This document shows positions 46,831-58,662 of a stretch of DNA of 64,000 bases, one piece after another. The stretch spans positions 3,140,089 through 3,204,088 of the forward strand of contig CAXAMN010021361.1 in the NCBI GenBank assembly GCA_963970005.1, given 5' to 3'. A program made the position numbers and the translations under genes. This stretch comes from Durusdinium trenchii (Eukaryota > Sar > Dinophyceae > Suessiales > Symbiodiniaceae). Under the pieces are notes generated by a model, which saw only the letters and a program-made list of their open reading frames with translations, made no database searches and was not told where the DNA came from. The stretch's first letter is position 1, and every line of letters starts with the position of its first letter.

Positions 46831-47128
46831 CTGGGATAACCCGCTGGGCTACAACCAAGAATTCTTAATAGCGTGCAAAAACTCAACTCAAGCCAAGGTC
46901 ACTGATACCCAAACATCTCCCACCAAACACCCAGCGCAATCCCACGGTGATTCAAATTGGAAACCTGCAGGAAATCAGTGTTGAAGGCACACCCTTTGAA
47001 GCACCACATGATGTAGTTTCCAGAATACATGGTTTAATATCCAACTTCGCGTACATTAAGTGCTGAGAATGAAACTGGAAGTCAAGGTACGCCCTCAATT
47101 AAGTTGCAAACATGTTGTCATACACAAT

Positions 47129-47222
47129 ATGACAGCATGCCACCCCTGGCATGACAGGATGTCATCCCTGGCATGACATCAATTCACCCCTTGCATGACA
47201 TGATTTCCCCTGCCATGACGTG
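47129..47222. repeat. 22-bp ATGACA..GGC minisatellite
   Basis: Four and a half units of ATGACAGCATGCCACCCCTG and variants, each about 20-22 bp. Confidence 0.85.
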
Positions 47223-49853
47223 ATGGCAATGAGAAATTAAACCCCCTACACCCTGCAAAATGAATAAGTTTGTGACCGCTGATTTCGGTTTGTTGCCGGC
47301 TGTGTCCACAAAGTGCATAACGATTTGGCAAAGATATTGCGTGTTTTCTTTCCGTTCCCCCTCGCGCGAGCAGGCACACCGATGTACAAGACCCCCGCGT
47401 GACTAGGGGAGCCACTGCGCCATCAAGCAAGGTCCGCGAGGACGGCGGGAGCGGGGGGCATCACCTGCAGGTGGTGCCACCACACGGTGTGCCATCTTCC
47501 GCAAATGAATGCCTAATTTTGAAGCGTCCATGGTACGCAACGACCCTGCCAGCACCACGACGGTCATGACTGCATTGAAAAAACGGTGCCCCCTTGCAGA
47601 CCGAAACTGTCTTGTCACGCAAAATATGCTTGTGTGAGAGGGAGCCTTTGGGGATCCAACCATTTATGATCAATTGCGGGTTCCGAAAGTTTGATGCAAG
47701 CACCTTCCTGAATTGTGTTGGGTTTCAGTCGCCAAAAAAAATTGAAGCGGCTACGCGTCAAGCGCAGGCCAACACTTGCCAAACAGTCAGGTCATCCAGT
47801 AAATGAATACCGGCAACTAGTGGGCAGCACCCCTCTAGCAGATTGAGCTTAAAGCGTCAGACCGGACCCCCAAGTTCAAGGGGCTCAGAACTTGAGCACT
47901 CTAAACATGGGTTACTGGGCACTTGGGCTGGGTTTGGCAACGTTCGAGCTGATGAGGGGGAAAAAACATGGGTGTTGACTCCAAAGTGGCCGCTGATTCT
48001 GTCCACAGTGTTTGGGCTCAAGGTTCTTTGAGGAAAGCCCAAGCTACCTTTGCTGCGCGCTGCTGCAAGATAGTCTAAACAAGTGGTTTCGGCGATGGGG
48101 CGGAAAATTTGCTGAGACCATTTTTGAAGTGCGCCTGCAAAAGAACAGCAACAACATACCATTGTAGGGTGCTTGTCTGCCATACAGCAAATATGTTGTC
48201 TGAAAAAGGCTGTGCCCCCAAGACAAAGTCCCTGGATTGTTTGGAGGCGGCACTGCGAAAAACAATGGTGGGGACTCGGATTGTGTGTTGGGTGTTGCCA
48301 GCGTTCTACGCACACCAAAATTCAGGAACACCTTGGACGCCGAACCCCTACTTGAAAAACAACCTGATTGGAAGTGTCACTGGGAGATGCGTGTGAACCA
48401 GGATTGTGTGTTGAGTGTTGGGTACGCTGCCCATTTTCCACGCGCGTTAACCTTCAGGAACGCCATCCCAAAGCCACACGTGAACCGTGGCGATTCTCAT
48501 GTCTCGCCCGCCAACAGGGGGCAGGGTTCTTCGGCAGCCTTGTCTTCTTTTTTTCTACCCTAATAGTGCGATTCGTCAGTCCCGCCCCCTAAAACAGCAA
48601 GTTTTTTCCTACCCAAAATCACGAGGTTTTTCCTTTTCGTCCTACCTACTTGGAGCGATTCACTTGTCTCACTCTATTGTGGAACTAGCCCTACCTCTAC
48701 CTACTCGGTACACTGGTAGATCCGAGCTTTTGTGAACCTAAGCAAGGTTCAAGCTGTCCCATCAAGTTGAGGGCTAGGTAGTCACTCTGTGGACCACGTC
48801 CTAAAATGCATGCTCGTTCACTTGAGCTATGAGTCTGAGTGTGTGTGTGTGTGCAACATGCTCACTACGAGTATGTCGCCTGATTTGGACGATTGTAAAG
48901 TGTCACTGAATTGGAGAGGTCGCATGGTCGCGGCGCTTGTCTCAAGAAACCTGTCGTCGTGTATTTCCCAAGTGCTCCAACTGCAGTCTTGGTCGATGCG
49001 CGGGTGTGTCGGCACCATACGGTGCCGACAGGACAAAAAGTCCGTATTCTCTCAAAAAAAAATGGGATTCAACGTGTGTTTGTATATTTGTGTTGGTTCC
49101 CTCGTGTTTGTGTTTGGGCAGTGTTGTGATGCGGGAAGAACCTGAGCACAAGGAGCTTGGAACGACCTCCTTCAGAAGGTTGAAGGATGTTCTTCTGTTT
49201 TGAAGAGCAGTTCGGAAATTGAAGTTGAACGAAGCTGCTGACAGGCGTGGTTTGGTCACCGAATTGCTGGTTGACGTCCCGAACGAAAGGTTGGGCGAAA
49301 AATCTGTTCTAGACAAAACATCCCTTATCAAAATTACGTTACGAATAGTTAGCTTGACTTGTGCAAACTTTTGAAAAGACTGTCTGGGCCGGATTGCGGA
49401 GTGCTTTGCGCGGACTTGGCTGTTGGTTTCTTTAAACGCTCACCAAGTTGGACAAGTCATTGGCGATATGGATGACAGCGAAAAGGCTGAAATTTTGGTT
49501 GGTGTTCGTCAGGGCTGTATCCCTAGCCCAGTTTTGTTGGGTGCAGTTTGGAAGACGGAATGAGGACTTGGAAATAAACAGTTGGTGATTTGTTTCCTTT
49601 CCTGAATACATTCCTTTTTTTTGGGGTCGTCATTGCACATTTTGCTCCATTTACATACCCTCAAATACTGAAGGTCTAGGATTGGTGCACCTAGAGGTGC
49701 TGAGAGCACAAGGCCCAACATCATCTTTAGGCCACTTACGCGAACGGCCTTTTGGCAAGCACCATGCCCCACCATGGCAGCATATGCGTTAAGCGCAACA
49801 AAGTCGAAGTGTCCAAAAAAAATACTTAGCCATGCCGGTTTCCACACCCTCAC
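47223..49853. other. No gene resolved
   Basis: Two degenerate copies of a 60-100-bp segment containing GATTGTGTGTTGGGTGTTG lie at about 48279-48330 and 48402-48450. Short ORFs on both strands carry no recognisable motif. Confidence 0.35.
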
Positions 49854-49903
49854 CTGAAAATCGGCTCTCTGACTTTGAACATGGCGTCAACCGTCTCCGA
49901 CAT
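49854..49903 (-). CDS. Candidate first coding exon
   Basis: ATG at 49903 starts MSETVDAMFKVREPIF, closed by canonical donor CAG/GTGAGG. The frame is open upstream for about 50 nt. No downstream exon was tied to it. Confidence 0.4.
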
Positions 49904-51000
49904 GTGTCTGCCTCGCAAAATTTTAAGCGCGTTGAAGTTCAAAGAATTTTTTATATAGGTTGTATATAGGGAGTCGGCCCGATAGAGTGCATTGCAGCAA
50001 ATGTTTGCAGGAAGTGGCGTCCTCACACATGAATGGTTGCAGGGCGAAGTCAGCAAGGGCCAAATCCAAGCCTGACATGGCTTGGCTACGCTGACAAATC
50101 GGTCAAGACTTCGGCACGGCACTAGGCTGGCAGGAAGGCCGCCGAAGGACAAATCAGCTAGCGGTGAAATCAGGGATTGCCGTCGAGCGGTTTGCAGTAC
50201 GCGTCCGGGTCTGGTGTCAAATACAAATAAAAGTCGAACGCTTGGCAACTCGGCGGCCTCTAATGTGGAAGCAGGGCACCGAAGCAACATCGCCTAAACC
50301 GAGTCATGGTGGTGCATGCGGGTGTGTCGGACGTCTCAGGCGATAGGCGCCCCTTCGTCCACAGTCCCTTTGCGATGGTGAACGGTTAGGCCGAATGACG
50401 CATCCACACTAATTTTTTTGGACATGTGAGGCAAATGCTGCCTCCGCTCAATTGGTCATCGCTGTGCGTTTTCCGACGCCAGATTTGTGCTACGTGTTAC
50501 TTGTTACCAGAAAATTCGAACTGAGTGGTTTGTCCCAATGTTTTTTCACGCTGCATTGAACAGCGTCTTTGCAGCAACTGTGCTTTGTGCTGGGCGCAAA
50601 AACAATTAAAAAACATGACAGGGTAAACCACGGACACAGGCATTGCTGTTATCTTGTCCAACCGAGGTCAGGAATGGCCTACTGCAACTCTTACTGGGAA
50701 CATCACATTTGCAGTGGCTGCCACAGCCAACTCCTAGCAAAAGCCTAACGATGTCTTGATGGACAGTGTACACCGAATGGTGATGTTGCAAGCAACAATA
50801 ACACAGAGCAAAGCGGAACGGCTGAGGATCATTGCGGATGGACAACACAACAAAAATATCCAACTGCACCTCATGTCTTGGCCGGCAAACACAGTCACAA
50901 AAAATGATCGAAATTGTGACAACCCAAGACACAAACAAACCGACCTTGACCGTCTCTATTTTCTTTGTCGCGAACAATTGTTTTGCTTCGATCTAGTGTT
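49904..51000. other. No gene resolved
   Basis: No recognisable coding, repeat or RNA gene. Confidence 0.35.
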
Positions 51001-51622
51001 CACCAACCAACCAACCAACCAACCAACCAACCTGCCAACCTGCCTGCCTGCCTGCCTACCTACCTACAAACCAACAGCAAACAAAAACCACCAACCAACC
51101 AAACAAACAACCAAACCAAACCAAACCAAACAAAACAAAACAAAACAAAAAACAAACAAAACCAAACAAAAAAACAAACAAACCAAACAAAAACGAACAA
51201 AACCCAACATACCCAGACAAAACCAAACAAAAACCTCAAAAAAAACAAACCCAAACCAAACCAAACCAAACCAACCAACAAACCAACAAACCAACAAACA
51301 AACAAACAAAAAAAAACAAACAAAACAAAAAAAACAAACAAAACAAAAAAACAAACAAACCGGACAAACAAAAAACAAAACAAACAAAGCAAACAAAACA
51401 AACAAACAAAAAANNNNNNNNNNAAACAAACAAACAAAAAACAAACCAGACGAACCAAACAAACCAAACAGACCAAACAAACCAAACAAACCAAACCAAC
51501 CAAACCAACCAAACAAACAAACAAAACAAAACAAAACAAACCAAAACAAAACAAACCCAAACAAAAACAAAAACAAAACAAGCGAAAACAAAACAAAACA
51601 AAAAAACAAACCAAAACAAAAG
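51001..51622. repeat. 620-bp A/C-only low-complexity tract with 10-N gap
   Basis: It starts as pure CCAA units, passes through CTGC/CTAC units (51032-51065) and continues as a long AAAC/ACCAA tract with almost no G or T. Unknown bases fill 51414-51423. Long ORFs of 127-356 codons across it are low-complexity artefacts. Confidence 0.95.
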
Positions 51623-53485
51623 GAGGGAGACACGAAAGGTTGGACAGCGGGAAGAGAAGAGAACGCGAGAGGCAGGAACAAAAATGCAATGTTCGACATG
51701 GTGATTGAGGCGACCTGTCGTAAATGTATGTTCATATGCACTCTAAAAGTTCAAACATATGCTCTCGAAATGTTCAAAAAGATTCTGAGGAAAACAAACT
51801 TGCCCCATGGCTCAGATCATCGGTGAGCATTGAATCGGAGCATCATAGGATTTGAACCCACAAGAGGCTCACGAAGACGTTCCCCAGGAGAGAATTGAAG
51901 CGCTTCACAAAACAAACTCTAGGTATGCATCCCCTCGGGGAACACCTTTCGTGATTAGAGTTTCATATGAACTCTTTCTGAATGTTGAAATCATGAGAGG
52001 CTCACGAAGACGTTCAGACCCGGACGCGCCAACACTTGCTTCGCAAGACAAATCAAGGTATCCCCTAAAGGGCTACCTTTCTGAGTTGCGCAACAGGTTT
52101 TTCTTTTGTTGGTTTTTGTGGTTTTGGGTTGGTTTGGTGTTTGGGTGTTGTGTTCTCCTGGTTGGTTGGCAACCTGTATTAGTAACTCCTTCTTAACTTG
52201 ACCAAGGTGACTTGTGCAGAACCTGCGCACATAGCGCCTCGACTCGTGCAAAAAAAACCTAAAGGGCTACCTTTCGTAACAAAACAAAACGAAGCAAAAC
52301 AAAACAAACAAAACAAACCAAACCAAAACAAACCACACCACACAAGGCCACGCCAGGCAACGTAATTTTTTTGCACGGGTGGAGGCGCTGTGTGCGCCGA
52401 GAGGCACAAGTCACCTTGATTGAATTAAATAGGGATACTAAGGAGATACGAGCCAGGCACAAGAACCAAGCACAAAACAACAAAACCCAAACCCAAACAA
52501 AAAACACCACCCAAAACGAACAAGCCGGGCTCGTAACTCATTTGGGCTGTCAAAGCCGAAGTGACTGTCGTAGATGCGAGGTGAAACGGGGCATTGAATT
52601 CAGTCTTCTGTCTGCGCTCAGTTCATGAGGATCAGGAGGTAACGAGCTTCCTTTTTGCGGGCAGTGAGTGCCTGTGTGCCGATGTTGGTGCTGACTGGTC
52701 TGCATTAAGAGTGTTCAAACGTATGCAGGAGTTAGGAACATTACCAGCAGAATCGCTGTGCCTCGGCGAGTCATGACTTATATCCCAGGGTCCAAGAGCA
52801 CAACTTTGCCTCAGGCAGCTTCAGTTTGTTCCAAAGAGGCATCGTCCATCAGGCACGCGACGGTACCAGGTACCAGCATATAGCAGCTTGCATCCTGCAA
52901 GCTTCGGATGCATGATTTGCGTCATACCCGAGTGAGGCAGGGTATGGTCGTTATTGTCTTCGACTCACTGTGTTCAAAATCCCAAGGAAAGATTGCGAAG
53001 AGCACAGTTGGTTGAGCACGGTTAACTCTGCACTAAAGGCATGTCGTGGGAGAGCGGTTCTCAGAGGAGTCGGTTGTCAAGCTTACGAAGGTCATGACCT
53101 GCAGAGGACATAGGACGGGATGAACCAAGACAATCGGTCCCCCCACCTAGGCCCCCCCCAGAGGGGGAGGCGAAGACAAGAGTGCGCTCCGTGACAGTAG
53201 CTCCAAAATGACGACCGGGAGCAACAATGACGAAGCGACATGACCTTGCGTTGCCCTCAAGGAATATTGACAGGCAGGACCCTGTTGACAGGCCTCTACA
53301 AGCTCAGCATCTCCGTGTTGCAATTCGAGCGCTCTTGAATCCGTGAAAACATGCGCGCCCCATCAACTACGTGAAACAGTGAAACGCCGCTATTCCTAGT
53401 TTAAAGAATAGGCAGCAGTGTCGGCATGCCAATTGGCAGGTATGTGGCTTGCTCAGAATCTGCACGCATACACAGCTCTGAATGG
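51623..53485. other. No gene resolved; scattered short repeats
   Basis: GAGGCTCACGAAGACGTTC occurs twice (about 51867 and 51990) and AAAGGGCTACCTTTC twice (about 52068 and 52260). A second, shorter AAAC-rich tract lies at 52275-52345. Confidence 0.4.
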
Positions 53486-54752
53486 TCAGGCTTCTCTGCA
53501 GTTCGTTTCTGCGCAGCTTCTCATGAAATCAGCCCACTCTTCATGGCCGTCGGTTGGCTTGGGAAGGAGCCGGATCCATTTTGGGAGTGCAAGTTGCGTG
53601 CACAACTCGAATGCATCGTGCTCTGCGTAAGTGCCCCTCCAAGTAGTTTTTCTTCCCACTCTGATGAGCGTGCACAGTCGTGTACAGCCAGCAAATGCTC
53701 GTTTGCCGATATAGAGCAGAGTGGGTGGGGTGTGTAGTTCACCCAGGGAGGTGCAGTTTTGGAGGGCGTCTCGCCCAATGCGCCTCACTGCTTCGGCCAG
53801 TCGGAGCTGCTGCAGCTGCGAGCAATGTGCAAAGGTGCCCCCCCAGAATCTCACTGATTTCGGTTTGTGAGATGTCAACTACCCGCAACCTTTTGCAATG
53901 CTCACATGCCGCTGGACCCATCCAGTTGAAATCTGCTGGTAAAAATAACGATTCTATCCCTGCCTCGAAAAAGCAACCCTCGGGTATGGAACGATACAAA
54001 TTGGTGGGATCGTACTCTGTTCTCTCAAAATTGAGTTGTTGCAAGGTGCTGCATTTTTCGAAGGCTCGCGGACGAAATCGCGCCTGTGGCGCCAGCTGAT
54101 TGGCCGTCGTGCTTTGATCCCCAATTCGCGCTAAAGCGTAGCATTCTTCGAATACCCAGAGCCCAAAGTATTTGCACCCTGGGGCTATGACGGTGTGGAG
54201 TACATAGTTCCGGCGGAAGGCTCCATCTTGCAGGCAGACTACGGTACTTGGCAGTTGAACAATCAGCAGCCTGTTGCAGTGCTGCCAGGCCGCTTCGCCA
54301 ATGGTATGTATTCCTGCCTCTACTTGCACACGCCACACGTCGACCGTATGTGTGAACGCATGGGGTAGCACACGACCTGTACGAGTGGGCGGTACTCGAA
54401 TTGCTTTAGCAATCCTCTTCAGTTGCCCTTTGTGCTCGGCCTGACTGAAACATTGTCGGACAACAAGGTTGAAGCGGTTACAGTCTCTGAGAGTGTCCCA
54501 GATGGGGTTCGCCAGGATTTCTCCAGTGTCTTTGTGTACAAAGGCAAGCTCGCTCCCAAAGGTGCTGTGTCCTCCAATGGTCGGGAGCTGCTCAAGGACA
54601 GCAGTTTCAAACTCGTCTAACCGATCCAACTCTTGGAGATCGATGACGACTTGCACTTCTTCTCCAGAAAGGGTTGTCAGTAGGAGTTGCAACACTAACT
54701 GGCGTTCATTGCTGAACAGCGAGCTCGTTTGTGACCAGGCATCACCAAACAT
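53486..54752 (-). pseudogene. LRR_5 (BspA-like) protein, copy A, one frameshift
   Basis: From ATG 54752 (MFGDAWSQTSS) the frame gives the family's N-terminal module (LSGEEVQVVIDLQELDRL, PTIGGHSTFG), the KAIRVP signature and cysteine-spaced LRR_5 repeats such as AWQHCNRLLIVQLPSTV and AFRRNYVLHTVIAPGC. At a run of seven Gs (plus-strand Cs 53838-53844) it leaves the family pattern. The correct reading resumes in another frame as GGTFAHCSQLQQLRLAE and runs to a stop at 53486. One base fewer in the run restores the full-length reading, so this is either a young pseudogene or a homopolymer assembly error. It is intronless. Its start lies 217 bp downstream of copy B's stop. GGCTCAA, a spliced-leader-like relic, lies 34 nt upstream of ATG. 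Function is unknown; LRR_5 proteins usually bind proteins. Confidence 0.85.
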
Positions 54753-54785
54753 TGCGTCAACCTGCGAAGCTCCTATACTTGAGAT

Positions 54786-54792
54786 TTGAGCC
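54786..54792 (-). other. Spliced-leader relic candidate upstream of copy A
   Basis: GGCTCAA preceded by GACGA, 34 nt from the ATG. Weak on its own; it is supported by the same position in copy E. Confidence 0.45.
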
Positions 54793-54969
54793 TCGTCAGG
54801 GGTAATCTCCCATTGAGCTTTCCTACCACAAAAGGGGGGAGCAGAGGGAGCAGACTCCTACGCAGTATCCATTCCCCGCGTGGCAATGCTGAGGGACAGC
54901 TACTTGGGCAGCCGCCCTTGCTCTCTCTGGCTTTTCACCCCTAGATGGTCGTTGTTTAGATTGCTTAGG

Positions 54970-56163
54970 TCAATTACAGGGGGCAATCCAGTCGCTCTCC
55001 CTCGGCGGGATGTAGTGGAGCCACTTTGGGGTGGCTAGCTTGACACATTCCTCGAAGGCATTGAAGGCGGGATATCGCCATGCCTCTAATTTATTCCTAG
55101 CGTAACCCAGGTGAGAAAGCTCGGCACAGTTACCAAAAGCCCTATACCCTGTATATCGAATGCTGCCCGGGAGCGTGAGGTTCACCAGGGCTTTGCAGCC
55201 AATGAAAACCTCAGCGCGGATCTCACGAAGGCAGGATGGCAATTTGACTGTCTCCAAGCTATGACACTGTGAGAAGGTGTGCATGTGGAGGATATGGACT
55301 TCAGTGCGCGAGATGTCCACCAGGGTGAGCAGTTTGCAGCTCTCATACGCCCGGTGACCAATGTAGCATGCATCACTGCCTAACTCTACCTGCCGGCCAC
55401 TGGCGTAGAAGCTTCCCTGCGGGACTTCTGCCTGTGGGGTGGCCAGCGTAGCACTATCCATCATGGCTCTCACATGGGGCAGTGATAGCTGGGCTAGCCT
55501 AGCACATTCCTCGAAGGCATACTGCCCGATGACCGCTCCCAGAGCACAGCATTCTGAGAAGAGGCGGACGCCGAGTTCGACACACCCTGGCATTTCAACC
55601 GTCTTCAGGGAGTAGCAGCCCTGGAAGGCTGCATATCCTATGGCCACGACTGTGTCCGGCAGCTTGACGATGCGAAGTGAATGACAGTACCTCCAGGCTG
55701 GTCGACTGACCGTGTGAAACCCTGTGTCAACTCTGACATGTCGGACTCGCGCGGTCGAGAAGAAAGCTTTGGCCTCAAGTATCCCCAAGTCGTTAGCGGG
55801 GACCCTGATTGCCTTTGGGCAGTCCTCATACTCGAGCCCCTGAAGTTGTTCTTTGCGTTCAACAGTCAAAAGACACTCGTGTACGATGAGACAAAATTGT
55901 GTGTTCCACCAAAGGTCGTCCTGTATGGGATCCTGCAGTGCTAGATGCGTGTCAGCATCAAGCAAGGTGAGCTCACAGCCAAAGGTGTCGATGTGACTGA
56001 CCAAGGGCAAGTGCTCCACGAGGTACTCTTCTAACATCTCCCAGGTGTGATGTATACTTACTGGCACCTGAGTTTGGATCACTGTGCCGGCAATCGTGGT
56101 TAGGTACAGGCGGAGGGAACTGGTGTCGTCCCAGTCGCTACTTTGTGCATGGGACTGGGCCAT
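54970..56163 (-). CDS. LRR_5 (BspA-like) protein, copy B, intact
   Basis: From ATG 56163 (MAQSHAQSSDWDD) this 397-residue intronless frame carries the N-terminal module (LRLYLTTIAGTVIQTQV), the signature CPKAIRVP, and about eight LRR_5 units with the C-x(2)-L-x(2)-V-x-L-P pattern, for example YCHSLRIVKLPDTVVAIG and QCHSLETVKLPSCLREI. It ends WLHYIPPRESDWIAPCN. The open frame continues upstream to a GTG at 56202, but a spliced-leader relic ends just 5' of that, so 56163 is the better start. B differs from A, C and E in its repeats and tail, so two subfamilies exist. LRR_5 domains bind proteins or surfaces; the role here is unknown. No signal peptide or membrane segment is seen. Confidence 0.85.
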   Translation of the reverse strand: MAQSHAQSSDWDDTSSLRLYLTTIAGTVIQTQVPVSIHHTWEMLEEYLVEHLPLVSHIDTFGCELTLLDADTHLALQDPIQDDLWWNTQFCLIVHECLLTVERKEQLQGLEYEDCPKAIRVPANDLGILEAKAFFSTARVRHVRVDTGFHTVSRPAWRYCHSLRIVKLPDTVVAIGYAAFQGCYSLKTVEMPGCVELGVRLFSECCALGAVIGQYAFEECARLAQLSLPHVRAMMDSATLATPQAEVPQGSFYASGRQVELGSDACYIGHRAYESCKLLTLVDISRTEVHILHMHTFSQCHSLETVKLPSCLREIRAEVFIGCKALVNLTLPGSIRYTGYRAFGNCAELSHLGYARNKLEAWRYPAFNAFEECVKLATPKWLHYIPPRESDWIAPCN

Positions 56164-56202
56164 CTTCGCCCGGTCGCTCGGGTAGGTAGGGCAGCTTGGC
56201 AC

Positions 56203-56218
56203 CTTGAGCCCGTGGCTG
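56203..56218 (-). other. Spliced-leader relic upstream of copy B
   Basis: Minus-strand CAGCCACGGGCTCAAG compares with TAGCCATTTTGGCTCAAG of the dinoflagellate spliced leader: AGCCA and GGCTCAAG are exact, and TTTT is replaced by CG. Its 3' end is 39 nt from the ATG. Confidence 0.65.
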
Positions 56219-56423
56219 GGTGACGGCCTAAGTAGTTTTCATTTCTGCCACGTGCAACGTGTGCATGTAAGCACAGTGCCATGGGCATCTTGTTTGCGCC
56301 AAGGTCAGCAGCAGTTACTTAGTAGTGCTTATGCCCTCTGGTTAGGACAGCATCTTGGGATACCGCCTGAGGTCCAACTGTATAGCGGATAGCTATTTCA
56401 ACCCAGCATGGAGAGTTTCGGCC

Positions 56424-56879
56424 TTATTGGTGGCTATAAGCAGGAGCCTGAATCCTAATTTCTTGCCCTGCTTCCGGGGGTGTCTCTACTGGGTTGGTCT
56501 GGTCAATTGTGGAGTCGAATTCGATCTCTTCTCCCTTTTCTCTAGCCGTTCTGAATTTGTTGGTTGCCTCATTATAGCCCCTACCGATGACTCTGGTGAC
56601 AAGTTTCTCCCATGTGTGCTCATACAGGGATTTCACGTAAGCAGCCGTGTAGGGCTTCTTTGCATCCTCCTGCTCAGTGGATACATATCCATGTACGAAG
56701 TGCACACGAAGCACCGCGAGGGGGGTGATGGTGCAGGTCCTGTGCTTTGACAGGAGGTGCCAACTCTTCCGCGAGATGGCCATTGCTAGGCCAGTAAGCA
56801 GCCACTTGGCTACTTGCCCATACTTGTCGGCCAGACTACGCTTTGAAAAAGTTTGCGCCGCTCTCTGCAGTAAGCTCAT
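56424..56879 (-). CDS. Intronless ORF, 151 residues, unknown
   Basis: ATG 56879 (MSLLQRAAQTFSKRSL) to a stop at 56424. It is basic and helical in the first two thirds (EHTWEKLVTRVIGRGYNEA) and acidic at the C-terminus. The composition looks like real coding. It lies between copy B and a second unknown ORF pair, all on the minus strand. No domain is recognised. Confidence 0.5.
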   Translation of the reverse strand: MSLLQRAAQTFSKRSLADKYGQVAKWLLTGLAMAISRKSWHLLSKHRTCTITPLAVLRVHFVHGYVSTEQEDAKKPYTAAYVKSLYEHTWEKLVTRVIGRGYNEATNKFRTAREKGEEIEFDSTIDQTNPVETPPEAGQEIRIQAPAYSHQ

Positions 56880-56924
56880 TTGGAAGGAGTAACATCCCTG
56901 TCCAGTGGCCGGGAGGTAAGTTTC

Positions 56925-57459
56925 TTATTCTGTTTCTTCCTCGTCTGCGTCCTCAGCTGCTTGGTCTGCCCCCTGTAAGGGGTCGACAACGGCCTCACTG
57001 CTGGAGATCGGGCTTGGCACATTGTCCGGAACCCCTTGATGCTCTTTTCCTGGGAGGGTTAACCCGTCTTCCACTTTGTGCCAAAGTGGGACCTCTATGC
57101 GAAAACTGGTCTGATAGTAAGAGGCGAAAGAGACTACCTGTCCAACGCTTGATGCGGGGGTAGTGCCCTGCTGTGCGTTGCCTTTCATAAGCACTGACAA
57201 TGACGTAGGGGTTGTTGGCTGCATTCTCAACATTGCGCTTATATCTTTTCCCTTCATCTGGCGTTGCTTCCTCAAAGCCAAGTGCATGGCATTGCTCAGC
57301 TACCTTGTGCACTGTTTGCACCGGGAAGTAAATATGAACGTGATCTCGTTTGAGAGCTTTGGCCTCCAAGTGCTTGAACACGCAAGGGAGGGAGCAGTGC
57401 TCAACCTCAACCAAGCGATACACTTGGCGCAGCCAGGGGCGCTCCCCTTTCCACACCAT
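56925..57459 (-). pseudogene. Unknown intronless gene with frameshift
   Basis: From ATG 57459 (MVWKGERPWLRQVYRLVEV) the frame reads a compact domain with KRDHVHIYFPVQTVHKVAEQ, then NNPYVIVSAYERQ. Near 57140 the reading shifts frame to VGQVVSFASYYQTSFRIEV and an acidic tail DADEEETE with stop at 56925. Both halves look coding, so a one-base lesion or error is likely. The H-x-H dyad followed later by a Tyr resembles an HUH-type endonuclease, but the match is too thin to assign. Confidence 0.4.
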
Positions 57460-57505
57460 GGGTCACAGGATACCCAACAAGGACGAGTGGATCCACACAC
57501 CAGGT

Positions 57506-57602
57506 GACGTGGAGACCGAACCCATTCATTTCCACCCAGGAAGTACAGCGACAACCATACTACCCGAGAGGACGTGGAGACGGAACCCATTCATTTCACC
57601 CA
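57506..57602. repeat. 32-bp direct repeat, two copies
   Basis: GACGTGGAGACSGAACCCAT followed by TCATTT-CACCC occurs at 57506-57537 and again at 57571-57602. Confidence 0.85.
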
Positions 57603-58637
57603 AGATGTTCACCACTCAATCCTAAAAAAAATCCAACCCATGATGCCCCCATTGGTTCCCGGACTCCAGTCGGAGAAGACCGTCCAAAAGAGAATTGGAT
57701 AGTCTTAGTCACCTTTTCAGTGACCCCAGTCCCAATGGAGCACAGCTCAGATCACCCGCAGGAGACCCTCACTGTGGCCAGACTGTACATTGAGCCCACT
57801 CTCAAAGGAGAGAGTGGACCGGTCGGTGACCCAGTCGTTTTTTTTCCACGAGCGCGGACGCCATGTGGGCGGTGTGCCCAGGTCATCGTAGAAGGATAGG
57901 AAACACAGCATATTGATGGGTAAAGAAACACAAGGCAGCCACCAAAAAAGCAGCAAAAAACACAGAAGCCCCAAAGAAGCCCAAAACCACAACCAAACAA
58001 TCCCATCAATATCAATAGTGTTTCCTCTGTACGAATGTGAAACAGGTGAAAAGATGAACTACAAAAAGGACGAAGGGACGGCCAATCAAATGTGGCCTCA
58101 GTCTGTTGGCAGGGGTATGGTCGCCCTTGCCATTGCGGCGTCTGGCACTTGTCGTATGTTAGCATCCTACGAAGTGCCATGAGCAAGGTCGGCAGTGACT
58201 GACACATGCCCAGTGAGTCAGTAGTTGCAAGGCATGGCAAGCCGTGGAAAATTCCCTCTCCGTGGCACAAACTATCCAATAGAATGCGCCTACGAAGAGC
58301 GGAGGCTAGTCTCGAGTGAGGCGGTGGAAAGCGTTGCAACGAAAGCGAAACTGCAGACGGCGTGCTGATCTCCCTCCCGCAAGGGAGGCACAACACATCC
58401 CCAATGGCTCCTACGCATTGGCCAAAGGGGTGACTAATCCTTGAGATAGTGAGCATAGAGGACACTATCCTACCACGTGCATGGCCCGTGTGAAGCAGGT
58501 GAAACGTAGACCTACCCCAGCATGGTCCTTGCGCCATCTTTGTACAAGACTGGCTGTGGTTTGGCTGCCGCAGACGAGCAACTAAGGTTCTCCCTGGGCG
58601 CCTTCCATCAACCGCGCTGCTACCACCCGCCGACCAG
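57603..58637. other. No supportable gene
   Basis: A 318-codon minus-strand frame covers most of this stretch, but its 3' half is a translated A/C-rich tract and no domain is recognisable. A Cys/His-rich patch (SHPFGQCVGAIGDVLCLPCG, about 58400) might derive from the zinc-knuckle end of a retrotransposon; this is speculative. Confidence 0.3.
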
Positions 58638-58662
58638 GGACAAGGAGCTAAGGCTCTCATCC
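58638..58662 (+). repeat. 25-bp direct repeat, 3' side of copy C (candidate target-site duplication)
   Basis: Core GAGCTAAGGCTCTCATCC preceded by GGACAAG. It matches 60097-60121 at 24 of 25 bases, in the same orientation. A degenerate third version lies at about 58564-58590. Confidence 0.8.

Noticed and set aside
50756..51826. Very long low-complexity ORFs (Asn/Lys/Thr- or Cys/Leu/Phe-rich)
   Set aside because: They are translations of the A/C-only repeat and of the N gap.
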